A stretch of DNA of 64,000 nucleotides from RGIG2134 sp964461115 (GTDB lineage Bacteria > Cyanobacteriota > Vampirovibrionia > Gastranaerophilales > Gastranaerophilaceae): the NCBI GenBank assembly GCA_964461115.1, contig CAYWSX010000008.1, forward strand, positions 32,186 through 96,185, read 5' to 3'. Each line of letters begins with the position of its first letter. Within the stretch, counting starts at the first letter, position 1. A model generated the notes under the pieces. That model was not told the origin of the DNA, did not search any database, and worked only from the letters and a program-made list of their open reading frames with translations. A program made the position numbers and the translations under genes. Below are positions 53,607 to 61,696 of this stretch, one piece after another.

Positions 53607-54351
53607 ATGTTGTCAATATTGAGTTTTATCGGGGGGGGGGCGAACCTTAAAGGATAAAAGTGAAGGAAAATTCATTTTTATCGGAAAGAACCTAAAACTC
53701 TCACGAAATTTACCATTCTGTGCTTTCACTCTTGCGGAAACTTTGATTACGCTTGCAATAATAGGTATTGTTGCCTCGATGACAGTGCCTACTTTAATTA
53801 GTCGTTATCAAGAACATAGAGATGTTGTTTTATTAAAAAAAGCATACAGTGATATTTCTCAAATGAACAAAATGGTAATCGCGGAATATGGTTCTTATGA
53901 GAACTGGTCAACAAGTGATTCTGACAGAGGCGTAAATTCTAAAACCATTACAGATATTTATCTAAAATATTTAAAACATAATAAAATATGCTATAAACGA
54001 GGAGGCTGCGGAATGGCGACTGCATATAGCTTGGGTAATCGCATGGTTGCCCATTATCTTGATGTTGGGCCTTGGAACAGTTTTATTACTGATTCAGGAT
54101 ATGCTGTAGGTAATGCTGACAGTCGAGATGTGGTAATTTCATTACACGTAAATCCAAAAAATAACCGATTTGTTTGGGGCAAAGATCTTTTTTTCTTTAG
54201 TCTGAAAGATGATGGCTCAGTTGTTCCCTATGGAGCAGGAAAAGATATGTCGAATTGCAGAAAAAATGGTGAGAGTCTTAATTGTGCGGCTTGGGTTATT
54301 TACAAAGAAAATATGGATTATCTGCGTAAAGACGTAAGCTGGAATGACTAA
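53607..54351 (+). CDS. Poly-G (phase-variable) prepilin-like protein, locus 1
   Basis: ATG 53607 has GGAGG 6-8 nt upstream. With the observed G10 (53631-53640) it encodes the 16-aa MLSILSFIGGGANLKG then TAA. With nine G the frame stays open to 54351 (247 aa): 'GGGRTLKDKSEGKF' then A|FTLAETLITLAIIGIVASMTVPTLISRYQEHRDVVLLKKAYSD, a prepilin signal with Glu5. No usable start codon lies between the G-run and this signal, so expression needs a frame change. The mature domain has 'LLKKAYSDISQMN', 'VWGKDLFFFSLKDDGSVVP' and 'CAAWVIYKENMDYLR', as in the paralogue at 40773. Confidence 0.8.
53631..53679 (+). repeat. Poly-G box, copy 1 (G10 plus conserved hairpin)
   Basis: G10, then CGAACCTTAAAGGATAAAAG, hairpin arms AAAAGTGAA (53656-53664) and TTCATTTTT (53671-53679; one G-U pair). 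The leader stop TAA (53655-53657) is at the hairpin foot. Two related copies lie at 57670 and 61739. Confidence 0.8.
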
Positions 54352-54361
54352 AATACTTTTC

Positions 54362-56194
54362 TCAAAAATATACTTTCATTAGACAATTTTTGCAGTCGAA
54401 CTCAAGCTGGTATTTTTTACCTGTTTCGTCGACCAGAAAAAGAGGCTCCGAGTGTTTTTCGGCATCTTTGTCTTTTGTACAGAAGCCTAACGAGTATTTT
54501 AAGCAGTGCTTTGTCTCCATAACCTGTTTGTTGTCATAATTTTTTTGCGAAACATGTTCCGGTCCGTATTCTTCAACTTTGCAGCCACATTTTTCGTAGA
54601 ACTGTTTGGCTTTTTCGTTTGTAACGTTGTATTTATAATCTAAATTCATATTTGAAAATTTATTGTAATTTATCGGCGATTGTTTTTTTATTTTGTAATT
54701 TTTTGCTCTGATTTGTTGAAATTCTTCGACCAATTTGCGTCGAATGTCATTTATCTCACTTACTTTAATAAACGGTGGAGTTTCTCCCGAAAGTAAAACA
54801 TTTTCCGCAAAAAATTCGGTGTCCCCTAATTTTGAAAGCTGTTTTGCAAGATTTTCTTTTGCTTTATCAGGATTTTGCGCTGTTTCATAATTGTTTTCAA
54901 TTTCAATAGTGTGCGAATTTTCATCATCATAAATTGCTAAAATTATTGATTTTTCTTGAATATTTGCCTCGATATTAACAGTGATTTTTCGCTCAACCTC
55001 TGTTTTATCAAGCTCTTTTAAGTATTTTTGGTCAAAGTTCCGATAAATTTTCATACCTTTTTCGAGGTTCGAGATAGAGTTGGGAAAAATCTTGCCGTTT
55101 GCAATTTTATCAATTTTTGTCCCGCTGAGTTCTTTGTTTTTATCCTTTTCTATGAAAAAAGTTATACCGTCGCCGACGTTCAAGAGGTTTTTATCTAAGC
55201 TGAAACTGTGTTTCTGAACTTCGGTTATTGTGCCGACATATTCCCCCGAGTTTTTTGGGGTATAGAACGATGTTATCTCTTTGTTTCTACCTTTTAAGAA
55301 ATAAGAACAATATCCGCGGTTGAAGGATTTGTTTATGTCAAAATCAAAGTTTGTGCGGATTATGCCCTCTGAAGCTTTTTCAAGCCCTTTTTCAGCCAAA
55401 ATTTTATCAATTTTTTGGCGGTAAAAACTGACTACATTTTTAATGTAGTTTTCGTCTTTGAGCCGCCCTTCAATTTTGAAGGAGGTTACACCGGCGTCGA
55501 TTAAATCTGCAAGGTAATTACCGGCGTTAAAATCTTTTAAGCAAAGCAAGTGTTGATTTTCGGCTATTTTTGTACCGTTTTTGTCAATTAGGCTGTATTT
55601 TTTTCTGCAAGGCTGCGCGCATTCTCCGCGGTTTGCTGAACGACCGCCTATTGCGTAACTCATGTAGCATTGTCCGCTGTAAGAAACGCAAAGCGCACCG
55701 TGAATAAAGCTTTCCAGTTCAATTTCTGTATTTTCTGAAATATTTTTAATTTCGTCCAAGTTTAGTTCCCGTGCGAGGATTGTACGCTGAAATCCTGTAT
55801 TTTCAAGAAATTTTACTTTTTCAAATGACGCATTATGGCATTGTGTGCTTGCATGCAGCGCTATGGGCGGCAAATCAAGTTCTAATAAGCCCATATCTTG
55901 AATAATAATCGCGTCGACACCGATTTCATAAAGTTTTTTGATAAGCTTTTGTACTTTTTCCAGTTCATCGTCATGCAAAATGGTGTTTATTGTCACATAA
56001 ATTTTTACGTTAAATTTGTGCGCGTAATCGACAATTTCTTTGATGTCTTCGACTGAATTAGAGGCGTTTTTTCGTGCACCGAAAGATGGAGCACCTATGT
56101 ATACAGCGTCTGCTCCGCAATTTATGGCAATAAATGCACAGTTTTTGTCCTTCGCCGGAGCCAATAATTCGATTTTGCTTTTTTCATGCTTCAT
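54362..56194 (-). CDS. U32-family peptidase/tRNA-rRNA hydroxylation-like protein
   Basis: 610 aa. U32 domain (~8-300): 'KIELLAPAKDKNCAFIAINCGADAVYIGAPSFGARKNASN', 'HASTQCHNASFEKVKFLENTGFQRTILARELN', Cys cluster 'CVSYSGQCYM...RGECAQPCRKKYSL', followed by the larger C-terminal extension seen in RlhA/YhbU-type members. The four Cys likely hold an Fe-S cluster. Such proteins hydroxylate rRNA or tRNA bases or degrade collagen-like peptides; which is true here is open. Confidence 0.87.
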   Translation of the reverse strand: MKHEKSKIELLAPAKDKNCAFIAINCGADAVYIGAPSFGARKNASNSVEDIKEIVDYAHKFNVKIYVTINTILHDDELEKVQKLIKKLYEIGVDAIIIQDMGLLELDLPPIALHASTQCHNASFEKVKFLENTGFQRTILARELNLDEIKNISENTEIELESFIHGALCVSYSGQCYMSYAIGGRSANRGECAQPCRKKYSLIDKNGTKIAENQHLLCLKDFNAGNYLADLIDAGVTSFKIEGRLKDENYIKNVVSFYRQKIDKILAEKGLEKASEGIIRTNFDFDINKSFNRGYCSYFLKGRNKEITSFYTPKNSGEYVGTITEVQKHSFSLDKNLLNVGDGITFFIEKDKNKELSGTKIDKIANGKIFPNSISNLEKGMKIYRNFDQKYLKELDKTEVERKITVNIEANIQEKSIILAIYDDENSHTIEIENNYETAQNPDKAKENLAKQLSKLGDTEFFAENVLLSGETPPFIKVSEINDIRRKLVEEFQQIRAKNYKIKKQSPINYNKFSNMNLDYKYNVTNEKAKQFYEKCGCKVEEYGPEHVSQKNYDNKQVMETKHCLKYSLGFCTKDKDAEKHSEPLFLVDETGKKYQLEFDCKNCLMKVYF

Positions 56195-56279
56195 ATTCCA
56201 AGTATAGTATGAAAGTTTAGCGATTGTAAAATATTTGCCCTTTTTTGAAAATTCGCTAGACTGTATATTGGAGTGTCGT

Positions 56280-57125
56280 ATGAAAAAATATTGGTTAGCT
56301 AAATATTGCTTGGTATTGGCAGCATTGCTTTTTACCGTGAATGGTGTGTTTGCGCTATCTATTAATGCGTCTGTTTCTCAGGATTATGATCTCGGTTTTG
56401 AGTCTGTAATAAAAAGAAAATTTGGTGATATTTTTAAAATTTCCAAAATTTTTGAAAAAAACGATGATTTATTTTACCAAAAACGTTATTGCCCGATTTA
56501 TATGCTTTCTATGAAAGATATCTACAGCATGGTTCCGACTGTGACCAGCAACCTTGAAAAACGCTTGGTGCCTAATACCTATAATTTATCCTTTAAACAG
56601 GAAAAAAATATTCCTCAAAGCAATATAAGTCTTATAAACAGTAATGTGCAAAGCGGTTTGAAAAAGATAGAAACGCAAAATACGGCAATTTCTTCTGAAC
56701 ATAGAGAATATCAGGAATTATTAGCTCAAAATCCTGAAAGAATAGAAATTTTGTATAAATATGCACAGTTTTTGTACACGAAACGCAGCTATAATGATGC
56801 TATCTCGGTATTAAATAAAATTATTCAAAAAGATGACAGTTTTGTTCTCGCATCCTATACTCTCGGAAATATTTACTTTGACATGGGCGAATACAAAAAT
56901 GCTATCAAAGCGAATCTCGCTGTTATCGCCAAAAATCCCTATTGCTCGGATGCATATTTTAATATCGCTTCATCTTTGGAAAAACTTCAAAAATTTAGTC
57001 TTGCAATAAGCTACTACCAAAAATGTTTGGCTCTCAATGCTTCTGATACGCAGGCGCAGAATGCGGTTAAGCGTCTTGAACAGTTAACCTTTAATCAAGA
57101 AAAAAATTCAGAGGAATTTAATTAA
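56280..57125 (+). CDS. Secreted TPR protein
   Basis: 281 aa, signal peptide 'YCLVLAALLFTVNGVFA' after MKKYWLAK. The C-terminal ~130 residues contain three TPRs ('ERIEILYKYAQFLYTKRSYNDAISVLNKIIQK', 'LASYTLGNIYFDMGEYKNAIKANLAVIAK', 'SDAYFNIASSLEKLQKFSLAISYYQKCLAL'). ATG 56280 with GGAG upstream; the earlier start at 56235 lacks support. Periplasmic scaffold, role unknown. Confidence 0.8.
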   Translation: MKKYWLAKYCLVLAALLFTVNGVFALSINASVSQDYDLGFESVIKRKFGDIFKISKIFEKNDDLFYQKRYCPIYMLSMKDIYSMVPTVTSNLEKRLVPNTYNLSFKQEKNIPQSNISLINSNVQSGLKKIETQNTAISSEHREYQELLAQNPERIEILYKYAQFLYTKRSYNDAISVLNKIIQKDDSFVLASYTLGNIYFDMGEYKNAIKANLAVIAKNPYCSDAYFNIASSLEKLQKFSLAISYYQKCLALNASDTQAQNAVKRLEQLTFNQEKNSEEFN

Positions 57126-57253
57126 TCTTAAGAATCCTCTTTACAATTGCTTTTTAACATGTAAAATAATAATACTCACATCCTCAAGTTGAGTAAAAAT
57201 AGGCTTTTTTGAGAGTCATTAACTTGAATCAGCCGCAAAAAAGGAAAAATAAA

Positions 57254-57520
57254 ATGGCAAACATTAAATCATCTAAAAAAAGAGTATTAGTTGCAGAACG
57301 TAACAGATTAAGAAACGTAGCAGTTAAATCTGAAATCAAAACGGCAATTAAAAAAGCTCTTGCAGCAGCAGAAGCAAAACAAGCTGATGAACTTACCGTT
57401 GCATTGAGCGCAGTTTACAAATTGTGTGATAAAGCAGCCGGAAAAGGTATTTTGCACAAAAATACAGTTGCAAGAAAAAAATCAAGATTAACAGTTGCAA
57501 TTAATAAATTAATGGCATAA
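57254..57520 (+). CDS. rpsT: 30S ribosomal protein S20
   Basis: 88 aa, 'MANIKSSKKRVLVAERNRLRNVAVKSEIKTAIKKAL', 'KGILHKNTVARKKSRLTVAINKLMA'. AAGGAA before ATG 57254; the longer frame is wrong. Binds 16S rRNA early in assembly. Followed by a strong terminator. Confidence 0.97.
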   Translation: MANIKSSKKRVLVAERNRLRNVAVKSEIKTAIKKALAAAEAKQADELTVALSAVYKLCDKAAGKGILHKNTVARKKSRLTVAINKLMA

Positions 57521-57542
57521 CCATCAGCCAAAATTTACATTT

Positions 57543-57574
57543 AAAAAAGAGAACAAATTTTGTTCTCTTTTTTT
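57543..57574 (+). terminator. rpsT terminator
   Basis: AAAAAAGAGAACAAA/TTTGTTCTCTTTTTTT, 22 nt after the stop. The promoter of prepilin locus 2 begins 3 nt later. Confidence 0.9.
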
Positions 57575-57576
57575 GT

Positions 57577-57605
57577 TTGCATAAGCATTTAAAATTTGAT
57601 AATAT
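57577..57605 (+). promoter_or_regulatory. Predicted promoter of poly-G prepilin locus 2
   Basis: TTGCAT (57577-57582), 17-nt spacer, TAATAT (57600-57605). Confidence 0.5.
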
Positions 57606-57645
57606 ATAAAAATAATAAATGTATCTAAAGTTGAAGAGGTGGAAA

Positions 57646-58690
57646 ATGCTGAAAATGTTGAATATTTCAGGGGGGGGGGCAAGCCCTAAGAGATAAAAGT
57701 GATATAAAATTCACTTTTTTCAGAAAAACAAGAGTTTTGAAAAGAAATTCAAAATTAGGTGGTTTTAAATTAGGATTTTCTATTGCCGAAGCAATGATAA
57801 CATTGCTGATTGTAAGTGTAGCACTTGCAGCTATGGCGCCTATTATGACTAAAAAAGCCCAAAATAATATTGGCGGAAACTCAAAATGGGTATTTACTCG
57901 AAACGGTTCAGATATAAGCCGTGTAGCGGGCAGAGTAGGTATTGGTGTTTCTCCGAGTTCAAATCCCACTTCAAGATTAGAAATAAGAAATGATACTAGC
58001 GATAATGCTGTTCGCATATACCGTGGAAGCACAATGGTCGCACAAATCGGGGCAGACGGCGATATTTATATAAATGATACGCGTGCAACGGGCAATGATT
58101 CGATTGTAACTGCACAAAACGGAGTATGGAGAAACGCGTTAAACCGAACAGGCGGAGTCGCGGTAAATGTGTCGGCAGCCAACCAAAGAGCCATTACTGT
58201 TTATAATAACAACAGCCTGACGGGCTGGGTAAATGGTGACGGTTCTTCCTCTTTCGGCTCTCCTCAGGGTATGATATCGTTTTTTGACAGACCTTGCACA
58301 AGTGTTGTGGGTGGATGGGCTAATGTTCCTGCAGAATGGCAGGGGCGATATCCGCGAATTGTTGGAAATTACAGAATTTGCAATAATGACGGCTCTTGTT
58401 CAGATGCTTCCGTAGCCTACAACCAGCAGTATGATGACGCAACAAGAAATATTGGCGGAGGTTTCGGAAGAGCATGCGGCGGGCATGAATGCCAACTTTT
58501 TGGCGAGCCTATCAGAACAGAAGGTGCATTTGACAGAAGCACAACAACAACTTATCCCGGTGCAGATTTTAGTAATTGGACAAACAAAGAAATGACTGAG
58601 TGGGTGTCTTTTAATTCTTATAAAGTAGTGCCGACAGCGAGTGAAAATCGTCCCAAAACGGTTGGACTCTATATGTGCAGAAAGACATAA
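57646..58690 (+). CDS. Poly-G (phase-variable) prepilin-like protein, locus 2
   Basis: ATG 57646 follows AGAGGTGG. At the observed G10 (57670-57679) it gives MLKMLNISGGGASPKR then TAA. With nine G it stays open to 58690 (347 aa): 'GGGQALRDKSDIKFTFFRKT' and then G|FSIAEAMITLLIVSVALAAMAPIMTKKAQ, Glu5 present. The mature part has a peptidase-S74-like/tail-fibre-like stretch 'GRVGIGVSPSSNPTSRLEI', then 'RIVGNYRICNNDGSC' and 'GLYMCRKT' with several Cys. The only internal alternative is a TTG at 57737 with no good ribosome site. Truncated paralogue at 26289. Confidence 0.8.
57670..57718 (+). repeat. Poly-G box, copy 2 (G10 plus conserved hairpin)
   Basis: G10, CAAGCCCTAAGAGATAAAAG, arms AAAAGTGA (57695-57702) and TCACTTTT (57711-57718) followed by T2. 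Leader stop TAA at 57694-57696. Confidence 0.8.
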
Positions 58691-58720
58691 AAAAGACGCT
58701 TAGAAATAAGCGTCTTTTTA
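58690..58720. terminator. Bidirectional terminator between prepilin locus 2 and ferritin
   Basis: AAAAAGACGCTTA/TAAGCGTCTTTTT, directly at the prepilin stop and 15 nt from the convergent ferritin stop. Confidence 0.85.
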
Positions 58721-58735
58721 ATTTTCTTTTTAAAA

Positions 58736-59245
58736 TTAACCGATAACAGGTGCAACGAAGGTTCTTGCAGCCATGTCTTTGTCCATCATAAACAAAGCGT
58801 TTCCGTCTGAATTAATTAATTTTAATTTGTTAATAATATCACCTGCTGTTGATTCTTCTTCAACTTGTTCGTCAATGTACCATTGCAAAAAGGAAGCAGC
58901 TGCACGGTCTTTAACTTCATCAGCGATATCAGCGAGTTCGTTTAAAGATTTTGTCACATATTGTTCGTGTTCCAAAGTCGCTTCAAACACATTTAAGATA
59001 TTGTTCCAAGTTGTTTGCGGTTTTGCGATTGCGTCAAGCTCAACAGTTCCGCCTCTTTCGATTAAATAATCATAAAGTCCCATAGCGTGAGCGTTTTCTT
59101 CTTGAACTTGAATTTTCATCCAGTTTGCAAAGCCCATTAAACCAAGGTCTGCAAGATAAGATGCCATCGAAAGGTACAAGTAAGAAGAATACAATTCTTT
59201 GTTAATTTGTTCATTAACAGCTTTTTCCAGTTTTTCGTTAATCAT
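58736..59245 (-). CDS. ftn: Ferritin
   Basis: 169 aa. Four-helix ferritin with ferroxidase Glu/His: 'MINEKLEKAVNEQINKELYSSYLYLSMASYL', 'EENAHAMGLYDYLIERGG', 'QWYIDEQVEEE'. Stores iron. Start at 59245 overlaps the desulfoferrodoxin stop by 8 nt (ATGATTAA), so the two are coupled; the earlier start (59266) is less likely. Confidence 0.93.
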   Translation of the reverse strand: MINEKLEKAVNEQINKELYSSYLYLSMASYLADLGLMGFANWMKIQVQEENAHAMGLYDYLIERGGTVELDAIAKPQTTWNNILNVFEATLEHEQYVTKSLNELADIADEVKDRAAASFLQWYIDEQVEEESTAGDIINKLKLINSDGNALFMMDKDMAARTFVAPVIG

Positions 59246-59630
59246 AAGTTTTACTCCATAATCCATGAATGTTACACATTTCTCGTGTAATCATCTTATC
59301 ACCATCGTCTCCGAATTTCAAACTTGGTTCGTCACCCGGTTTTAAATATTTTCTTTTTAGCCAAACTTTGTCTAAAGACATAGCTTCGATAAACATAATA
59401 TAGTGTTCTGCTTCCATAGGGTGTGGCAAAGAACCTACACGAATAATTTTTTCGCCGTCATTTATTGATAAGACCGGAACATGTTTTTCTGCAGCATTAT
59501 CATCGTTTTTATGTTCGACTAAATTGACCATAGGCTGAGCGCAGCAGGTCAGTGTTCCGTATCCGGGATAAATTACCTCAACAATATTACCGCATACCTG
59601 ACACTGGTATAATTCCATAAGATTTGTCAT
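59238..59630 (-). CDS. dfx: Desulfoferrodoxin/superoxide reductase
   Basis: 130 aa from MTNLMELYQCQVCGN. N-terminal desulforedoxin Fe site Cys10, Cys13, Cys29, Cys30; then SOR domain with 'AEKHVPVLS' (Glu-Lys-His), 'PHPMEAEHYIMFIEA' and 'CNIHGLW' (Cys-His). Reduces superoxide to peroxide without oxygen release, feeding rubrerythrin. Operon with ferritin. GGAGTTT precedes the start. Confidence 0.94.
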   Translation of the reverse strand: MTNLMELYQCQVCGNIVEVIYPGYGTLTCCAQPMVNLVEHKNDDNAAEKHVPVLSINDGEKIIRVGSLPHPMEAEHYIMFIEAMSLDKVWLKRKYLKPGDEPSLKFGDDGDKMITREMCNIHGLWSKTYD

Positions 59631-59700
59631 GTGAAACTCCTTTACATTTCTTGCACAAATAATTATAGAAATTGAACGGATGAAATACATTCCCCTCATG

Positions 59701-59736
59701 CATGCTCAATCAGTCTAAAATTAAACATTGAGCATG
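59701..59736. repeat. Inverted repeat between dfx and tuf
   Basis: CATGCTCAAT (59701-59710) and ATTGAGCATG (59727-59736), 10 bp perfect, 16-nt loop; operator or pause candidate in a divergent promoter region. Confidence 0.5.
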
Positions 59737-59755
59737 GTTTTAGTGTGAAAAAACA

Positions 59756-59783
59756 TTGACAAATAAAAATGAGCAACTATGAT
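59756..59783 (+). promoter_or_regulatory. Predicted tuf promoter
   Basis: TTGACA (59756-59761), 16-nt spacer, TATGAT (59778-59783); 87 nt before the tuf start. Confidence 0.65.
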
Positions 59784-59869
59784 ATAGTAAGACTTGTAAT
59801 AGTCTGAACCTAATTTAATAGGAAAAAACAAAACACAAAGTAGTATATTAGAAAAAGGAGATTAATCTC

Positions 59870-61081
59870 ATGGCACGTGAAAAGTTTGAACGTAACAAAC
59901 CGCACGTTAACATTGGTACAGTAGGCCACGTTGACCACGGTAAAACAACATTAACAGCTGCTATTACAGCTTGTATGGCTGCAGCAGGTCAGGCGCAAGC
60001 AAAAAAATTCGATGAAATCGATGCAGCTCCTGAAGAAAAAGCAAGAGGTATTACCATCTCTACAGCTCACGTTGAGTATGAAACAGAAGCAAGACACTAT
60101 GCTCACGTTGACTGCCCGGGCCACGCGGACTATGTTAAAAACATGATTACAGGTGCAGCTCAAATGGACGGCGCTATCCTCGTTGTATCAGCTACAGACG
60201 GTGCGATGCCTCAAACTCGTGAACACATCCTTCTTGCTCGCCAAGTTGGTGTTCCTAAATTGGTTGTATTCCTTAATAAATGCGATATGATTGCTAAAGA
60301 AGACGAAGAATATATTGACCTTGTTGAAATGGAAGTTAGAGAACTTCTTTCTTCTTACGAATTCGATGGCGACAATATTCCTTTCGTTAGAGGTTCAGCT
60401 TTGAAAGCTCTTGAAGCTCAAGCTAACGGCAAAGTTGTTAAAGGCGGAGACCCATATGTAGATAAAATTTGGGAATTGATGGATGCTATCGATTCATACA
60501 TCCCTACTCCTGAACGTGACTTAGACAAACCATTCTTGATGCCTGTTGAGGACGTTTTCTCAATCACAGGTCGTGGTACAGTTGCAACCGGTAGAGTTGA
60601 GCGTGGTATCATCAAAGTTGGTGAAGAAGTTGAAATCGTTGGTTTTGGCGATACTAAAAAAACAACTGTTACAGGTGTTGAAATGTTCAGAAAACTTCTT
60701 GATCAAGGTCAAGCTGGTGACAACATCGGTGCATTGCTCCGTGGCGTTGACAAAACTGAAATCCAACGTGGTCAAGTTTTGGCAAAAATCGGTTCAATTA
60801 AACCACACACAAAATTCACTGCTAACGTTTACGTTTTGACAAAAGAAGAAGGCGGACGTCACACTCCATTCTTCCCTGGTTACAGACCTCAGTTCTACAT
60901 CAGAACAACTGACGTTACAGGTTCTATCAAATTTGAAGGCGAAATGATTATGCCTGGTGACAACGTAGTTATGAACGTTGAACTCATAGCTCCTGTTGCT
61001 ATCGAAGAAGGTATGAGATTCGCTATCCGTGAAGGTGGTAGAACAGTTGGTGCCGGCGTTGTTGACAAAATTGTTGAATAA
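59870..61081 (+). CDS. tuf: Elongation factor Tu
   Basis: 403 aa. 'NIGTVGHVDHGKTTLTAAIT', 'DCPGHADYVKNMITGAAQMDGAILVVSATDG', 'NKCDMI', domains II and III to 'GGRTVGAGVVDKIVE'. Delivers aminoacyl-tRNA; its exchange factor is tsf at 35545. Very biased codon use as expected. AAAAAGGAG ribosome site; terminator 20 nt after. Confidence 0.98.
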   Translation: MAREKFERNKPHVNIGTVGHVDHGKTTLTAAITACMAAAGQAQAKKFDEIDAAPEEKARGITISTAHVEYETEARHYAHVDCPGHADYVKNMITGAAQMDGAILVVSATDGAMPQTREHILLARQVGVPKLVVFLNKCDMIAKEDEEYIDLVEMEVRELLSSYEFDGDNIPFVRGSALKALEAQANGKVVKGGDPYVDKIWELMDAIDSYIPTPERDLDKPFLMPVEDVFSITGRGTVATGRVERGIIKVGEEVEIVGFGDTKKTTVTGVEMFRKLLDQGQAGDNIGALLRGVDKTEIQRGQVLAKIGSIKPHTKFTANVYVLTKEEGGRHTPFFPGYRPQFYIRTTDVTGSIKFEGEMIMPGDNVVMNVELIAPVAIEEGMRFAIREGGRTVGAGVVDKIVE

Positions 61082-61101
61082 TTGACGACACAAAAACCTT
61101 T

Positions 61102-61136
61102 AAAACGACTCTTGAACTTTCAAGGGTCGTTTTTTT
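61102..61136 (+). terminator. tuf terminator
   Basis: AACGACTCTTGAA / TTCAAGGGTCGTT with T7 (one wobble). Confidence 0.88.
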
Positions 61137-61152
61137 ATATTACAATTCGTTT

Positions 61153-61656
61153 ATGCTTAGTTATACTGAAATTTTGAATGATAATGAAATAAAAAAGTTT
61201 GTGAAAATTGCCCGTGATGTATGGCATGAATATTTTCCGTCTTTGATATCAATTGAACAAATTGAATATATGCTAAATAAATTCCAATCGTTTTCAGCAG
61301 TTAAAAAACAAATGGTTGAAGGCTATAAATATTATTTTGTTTATGAGGATAAAATGCTTGTCGGATATGTAGTTTTTGCTTTCAAAGATGACTTTTTATT
61401 CCTTTCGAAATTGTATTTTATAAAAAAGTTTCGCGACAAAGGATTTGGGCGTAAAACTTTGAAATTTCTCAAGATAATTGCTGAAAAACATCAAAAAACA
61501 AAAATCAAACTTACTGTTAATAAATATAATGAATCTTCAATCCAGGCTTATAAAAATTGGGGGTTTGAAATAGAGGAAAGTAAAAAATCTGACATAGGCA
61601 GCGGTTATTTTATGGATGATTATATTATGATTAACAACTTTACACTTTCCGAGTAA
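61153..61656 (+). CDS. GNAT-family N-acetyltransferase
   Basis: 167 aa. Acetyl-CoA binding region 'LYFIKKFRDKGFGRKTLKFLKIIAE' (R/Q-x-x-G-x-G/A) and 'NESSIQAYKNWGFEIEES'. N-terminal 'IARDVWHEYFPSLISIEQIEYMLNKFQS' resembles GNATs that acetylate small molecules or ribosomal/toxin targets. Substrate unknown. The promoter of prepilin locus 3 lies inside its last 18 nt. Confidence 0.85.
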   Translation: MLSYTEILNDNEIKKFVKIARDVWHEYFPSLISIEQIEYMLNKFQSFSAVKKQMVEGYKYYFVYEDKMLVGYVVFAFKDDFLFLSKLYFIKKFRDKGFGRKTLKFLKIIAEKHQKTKIKLTVNKYNESSIQAYKNWGFEIEESKKSDIGSGYFMDDYIMINNFTLSE

Positions 61657-61667
61657 TCTGATATTAT
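61639..61667 (+). promoter_or_regulatory. Predicted promoter of poly-G prepilin locus 3
   Basis: TTTACA (61639-61644), 17-nt spacer, TATTAT (61662-61667), overlapping the GNAT 3' end. Confidence 0.45.
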
Positions 61668-61696
61668 AAAAATCATAAACCAAGTGGAGAATTAGT

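Noticed and set aside
60546..60839. 97-aa ORF inside tuf
   Set aside because: Out-of-frame shadow of tuf.
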